8,002 nt of DNA from an uncultured Trueperaceae bacterium (GTDB lineage Bacteria > Deinococcota > Deinococci > Deinococcales > Trueperaceae), in contig CALDPK010000220.1 in NCBI GenBank assembly GCA_937911855.1, positions 1 through 8,002 on the forward strand, read 5' to 3'. Position 1 is the first letter of the stretch, and each line of letters begins with the position of its first letter. Shown in pieces: positions 5,511-8,002 of this stretch. A program made the translations under genes and the position numbers. The notes beneath the pieces are model-generated. The model searched no databases and was not told where the DNA came from. It saw only the letters and a program-made list of their open reading frames with translations.

Positions 5511-5996
5511 ATGGACAAGGTCACGTACCCACAACTGAACCAGGCAGATCAGCGGATCGTGGATCTGCTGCGCCAGGACGGCCGCCGGCCGTTCCGGGAC
5601 ATCGCCCGGGAACTCGGGGTCTCGGAAAGCATGGTCCGCAAGCGCGTGAACCGGCTGAGCGAGTCCGGCTGGATGCGCATCCTGGCCGTGACCGATCCTC
5701 TTCAGCTGGGCGTGCCGTTCCTGGCGACCACCTACGTCAAGGTCACACCGGCACGGCTCGATGAGCTCGCCGAAGATCTGGCCAGGGAACCTGCAGCCCG
5801 CTACGTGGCGGTGGGCGTGGGCAACAACAACCTGGTCTTCGAGTCGCTGCACCGCAGCGCCGCCGAGCTCCACGGGTTCCTGCAGCGCACACTCAGCGTC
5901 GAGGGCGTGATCAGCACCGAGACGATCCATGTGGTTGACATAAAGAAGAGTGTCTGGGACTGGGAAATCCCGGTCGAAAAGGAGGAGGAACAATGA
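5511..5996 (+). CDS. Lrp/AsnC-family transcriptional regulator
   Basis: The 161-residue product has the standard layout. A winged helix-turn-helix spans about residues 8-60 (LNQADQRIVDLLRQDGRRPF, then IARELGVSESMVRKRVNRL), followed by an effector-binding, oligomerising RAM domain at about 68-145. The usual G-N-x-D segment reads GVGNNNLVF, slightly divergent. The tail is acidic (EKEEEQ). Such proteins usually sense amino acids or related small molecules and often regulate their own gene. The ATG has GGGAGG two bases upstream. The stop overlaps the start of the peptide-binding protein gene as ATGA, so the regulator is the first gene of a peptide-uptake operon and is translated with it. Control of the divergent sugar-type operon is plausible but not shown. 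Confidence 0.9.
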   Translation: MDKVTYPQLNQADQRIVDLLRQDGRRPFRDIARELGVSESMVRKRVNRLSESGWMRILAVTDPLQLGVPFLATTYVKVTPARLDELAEDLAREPAARYVAVGVGNNNLVFESLHRSAAELHGFLQRTLSVEGVISTETIHVVDIKKSVWDWEIPVEKEEEQ

Positions 5997-7495
5997 GGAA
6001 ACTGAAAGCAGTACTCATCACCGGAGCGCTGGCACTTTTGGCCGTCGGCAGCGCCCAGCAGCAGGGCGGCACCCTGGTGGTCGGCTGGGCCCAGGATCCG
6101 GTGGGCCTGGACCCGCACATAACCAGCGCCCGCTCCAGCCTCCAGGTGCTGGAGAACGTGCTGGACACCCTGGTGGTACTGGACACCGATCAGAACGTGA
6201 ATCCGTCTCTGGCAGAAAGCTGGGACGTGTCGGACGACGGCCTCACCTGGACGTTCCACCTGCGTGACGGCGTGCAGTTCAGCAATGGCCGTGACCTGAC
6301 CGCCGAGGACGTGGAATTCACCTACGACCGCATGCTCGATCCCGAGACCGGTTCCGGGCAGGCGTACCTGCTGGCCGGCGTCACCGACGTGACCGCGACC
6401 GACGACAGCACCGTGTCCTTCACGCTCGAGGCGCCCAACCCGGCCTTCCTGAGCAAACTGGCCAGCGGCAAGGCTGTCGGCATCATCGCCCGCGAAAGCG
6501 TCGAGGACGGCAGCATCAACACCCGTCCCCTCGGCACCGGACCGTTCATGATCGCTGACTTCCAGCCCGGCGTGCAGCTCACCCTGGAGCGCAACCCTCA
6601 TTACTGGCAGGACGGCCTTCCGTACCTGGACGAGATTCACGTCCGCATAATCACTGACGAAAGCGTGCGCCGCAGCGCCCTCGTCTCAGGCGACGTCGAC
6701 TGGGTCATCAGCGTCCCAGCGCAGAGCATCGAGGAACTCAAGGGCCGCGACGACGTGGTCGTGGATGAAGTTCCGGCCGGCGCCTACTGGTACATCGGTG
6801 TGAACACACGCGAGGAACCGCTCAGCGACGAGCGCGTCCGCCAGGCGATCGCCTTCGCCATCAACCGCGAGCAGATCGCCGAAGTAGCGACGTTCGGCAC
6901 GGCACTCGCCACCCAGGACCCCATCCCCTCCTCGAGCAACTGGGCCACCAACTACGCCCCGTACACCCAGGACCTGGAGCAGGCAGCCTCGCTCCTGGCT
7001 GAAGCCGGCTACGCTGACGGCTTCACGATGGAGATCATGCCAACCACCCAGTACGAAGAATCGATCCGCATCGCCCAGATGGTCCAGGCACAGCTCGCCC
7101 CGCTGAACATCAGCACCAACATCCGGACGCTCGAGTGGGCCGAGTGGCTGCAGGAACAGGGCGAGGGCAACTACGACACGTTCGTATGCTCCTGGAACGG
7201 CAACATCGATCCGGACGACTTCTTCTACGCCCAGCACCGCACCGGTGAAGTGTTCAACTTCACGGGTTACAGCAACCCGACTGTTGACGAGCTCCTCGAT
7301 GAAGGCCGTCAGACCGCCGACGTAGAGGAACGCGCAGCCGTCTACGAGCAGATCAACCGCATCATCGTGGATGAAGCGCCGTACATCTACCTGTACAATC
7401 CGCTCGAGATCAACGTCTACAGCACCGACGTCCAGGGCTTCGAAGCACGTCCCGACCAGGCGATCCAGTTCCTGAACACCTGGCTCGACCGGTAA
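5993..7495 (+). CDS. Peptide/nickel-type (family 5) ABC transporter solute-binding protein
   Basis: This 500-residue protein begins with a Sec signal peptide (1-21, ending VGSA-Q) without a lipobox cysteine. It then shows the family 5 pattern of DppA/OppA-like proteins: GGTLVVGWAQDPVGLDP (25-41), the signature PSLAESWDVSDDGLTW plus FHLRDGVQFSNGRDLTAEDV at 71-107, and PLGTGPFMI then LERNPHYW (179-205). Later blocks are RQAIAFAINREQI (283-295) and EAPYIYLYNP near the C-terminus. Length is normal. It should capture oligopeptides or a similar solute outside the membrane for the DppB-type permease that follows. The ATG overlaps the regulator stop by four bases. GGAGGAGG at 5981-5988 lies within the regulator's last codons, a strong ribosome site that may allow independent, higher translation. 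Ligand cannot be told from sequence alone. Confidence 0.93.
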   Translation: MRKLKAVLITGALALLAVGSAQQQGGTLVVGWAQDPVGLDPHITSARSSLQVLENVLDTLVVLDTDQNVNPSLAESWDVSDDGLTWTFHLRDGVQFSNGRDLTAEDVEFTYDRMLDPETGSGQAYLLAGVTDVTATDDSTVSFTLEAPNPAFLSKLASGKAVGIIARESVEDGSINTRPLGTGPFMIADFQPGVQLTLERNPHYWQDGLPYLDEIHVRIITDESVRRSALVSGDVDWVISVPAQSIEELKGRDDVVVDEVPAGAYWYIGVNTREEPLSDERVRQAIAFAINREQIAEVATFGTALATQDPIPSSSNWATNYAPYTQDLEQAASLLAEAGYADGFTMEIMPTTQYEESIRIAQMVQAQLAPLNISTNIRTLEWAEWLQEQGEGNYDTFVCSWNGNIDPDDFFYAQHRTGEVFNFTGYSNPTVDELLDEGRQTADVEERAAVYEQINRIIVDEAPYIYLYNPLEINVYSTDVQGFEARPDQAIQFLNTWLDR

Positions 7496-7514
7496 CAGTC
7501 ATCAGAAGAGGCAC

Positions 7515-7546
7515 TTACCGGCCGCCCCATTCAGGGCGGCCGGTAA
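7515..7546 (+). terminator. Intercistronic hairpin between binding-protein and permease genes
   Basis: TTACCGGCCGCCC (7515-7527) and GGGCGGCCGGTAA (7534-7546) form a perfect 13-bp stem with a six-base loop. It lies 19 bases after the binding-protein stop and 12 bases before the permease ATG. No T-run follows, so it is more likely a partial terminator or a 3' stabiliser that keeps binding-protein mRNA more abundant than permease mRNA, as known for mal and other importer operons. The permease ATG has no clear Shine-Dalgarno site downstream of the stem. Confidence 0.6.
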
Positions 7547-7558
7547 CATAATCACTAC

Positions 7559-8002
7559 ATGAGTCTCCGCTACCTGCTTCGCCGCCTGGCGACCCTGCTG
7601 CTGGTGCTTGTCGGCGTGTCCATCCTGGCCTTCTCGGTCATGCCGCTGGTACCGGGCAGCCCCGCCCGGGTCCGTCTTGGTGTGCAGGCAACGCCTGGCG
7701 CCGTCGCTGTACTTGAGCGGCAACTGGGCCTGGACCGGTCACTGCCCGCGCAGTACTTCAGCTGGATCAGCGGTGTTGTCCGGGGTGACTTCGGCGAAAG
7801 CCTGATCAGCAGCCAGAACATCAGCGGCGAGGTGCTGAGGCGGCTGCCGGCCACGCTACAGCTGGCTTTCGCGGCCCTGATCGTCGGTCTGCTCATCGCC
7901 CTGCCTGCAGGCATCACCGCCGCCTTGCGGCCCGGCAGTTCGCGCGACGTCGGGGTGGGGATATTCAGCCAGCTGGGCGTTTCCATACCGGATTTCTGGC
8001 TG
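7559..8002 (+). CDS. DppB-type peptide ABC transporter permease, N-terminal part
   Basis: The frame opens with ATG at 7559-7561 and runs off the right edge after 148 residues. It has the N-terminal features of DppB/OppB/GsiC permeases. A first membrane helix follows the basic start MSLRYLLRRLATLLLVLVGV, then VPGSPAR. The conserved periplasmic segment is LERQLGLDRSLPAQYFSWI with VVRGDFGESL (about 52-82). RRLPATLQLA leads into the second helix, and the fragment ends at SIPDFWL, a conserved motif of the family. A complete protein is about 310 to 340 residues, so the EAA loop lies outside the window. Its partner DppC-type permease and ATPases are presumably encoded further right. No clear ribosome site is seen, and a hairpin lies just upstream. 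Confidence 0.92.
   Translation, partial: MSLRYLLRRLATLLLVLVGVSILAFSVMPLVPGSPARVRLGVQATPGAVAVLERQLGLDRSLPAQYFSWISGVVRGDFGESLISSQNISGEVLRRLPATLQLAFAALIVGLLIALPAGITAALRPGSSRDVGVGIFSQLGVSIPDFWL

Noticed and set aside
5291..5524. Upstream extension of the MalF-type permease frame to 5524
   Set aside because: The added residues have no transporter character, cross the TTGACA promoter and the start of the divergent regulator gene, and the TTG at 5290 with GGAG six bases upstream gives the normal family length.
5361..6640. Long minus-strand frames opposite the regulator and peptide-binding protein genes
   Set aside because: They are antisense shadows of GC-rich genes with strong family matches; their translations are low-complexity and lack start signals or motifs.

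Overview
The window looks like two unrelated pieces of DNA joined near position 1020. Positions 1 to about 1020 are low to medium in GC: hand counts of single 60-base lines gave 25% and 40% in the first gene and 52% in the second. They encode the 3' end of a fucosyltransferase-like enzyme (GT11 type) and the N-terminal part of an exported ceramidase-like protein. Both resemble Bacteroidota, Planctomycetota or Verrucomicrobiota genes. From about 1024 onward the DNA is GC-rich (67% in one sampled line). Its gene content and its exported proteins with plain 'A-Q' signal cleavage sites and no lipobox suggest Deinococcota, for example a Deinococcus or Truepera relative. That assignment is inference; no marker gene is present.

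The join lies inside one open frame (454-1140). Its front is ceramidase-like and its last 38 residues are the C-terminus of a MalG-type sugar ABC permease. An assembly chimera of a metagenomic contig is the most likely explanation, though a real recombination event cannot be excluded. The permease tail is followed at once by a 13-bp-stem hairpin that lies between convergent transcription units and overlaps a short DinB-family remnant on the minus strand.

From 5290 down to 1233, on the minus strand, is a tightly packed five-gene operon. It encodes a MalF-type permease, a MalG-type permease, a UgpB-like solute-binding protein, an endonuclease IV-like/sugar isomerase TIM-barrel protein and an unidentified four-helix membrane protein. 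Start and stop codons overlap at three of the four junctions. No ATPase is encoded, so the importer probably borrows a shared MsmK/UgpC-type subunit. The TIM-barrel protein keeps all nine positions that bind the three metals in endonuclease IV, so metal-dependent phosphoester chemistry on the imported solute is plausible.

Divergent to it, from 5511 on the plus strand, an Lrp/AsnC-family regulator is translationally coupled (ATGA) to a family 5 peptide-binding protein. A DppB-type permease follows and runs off the right edge. A 13-bp hairpin separates the binding protein from the permease. The 220-bp divergent spacer holds a good promoter for the regulator and several inverted repeats that could be operators. 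No RNA genes, CRISPR arrays, insertion sequences or replication origins were seen.
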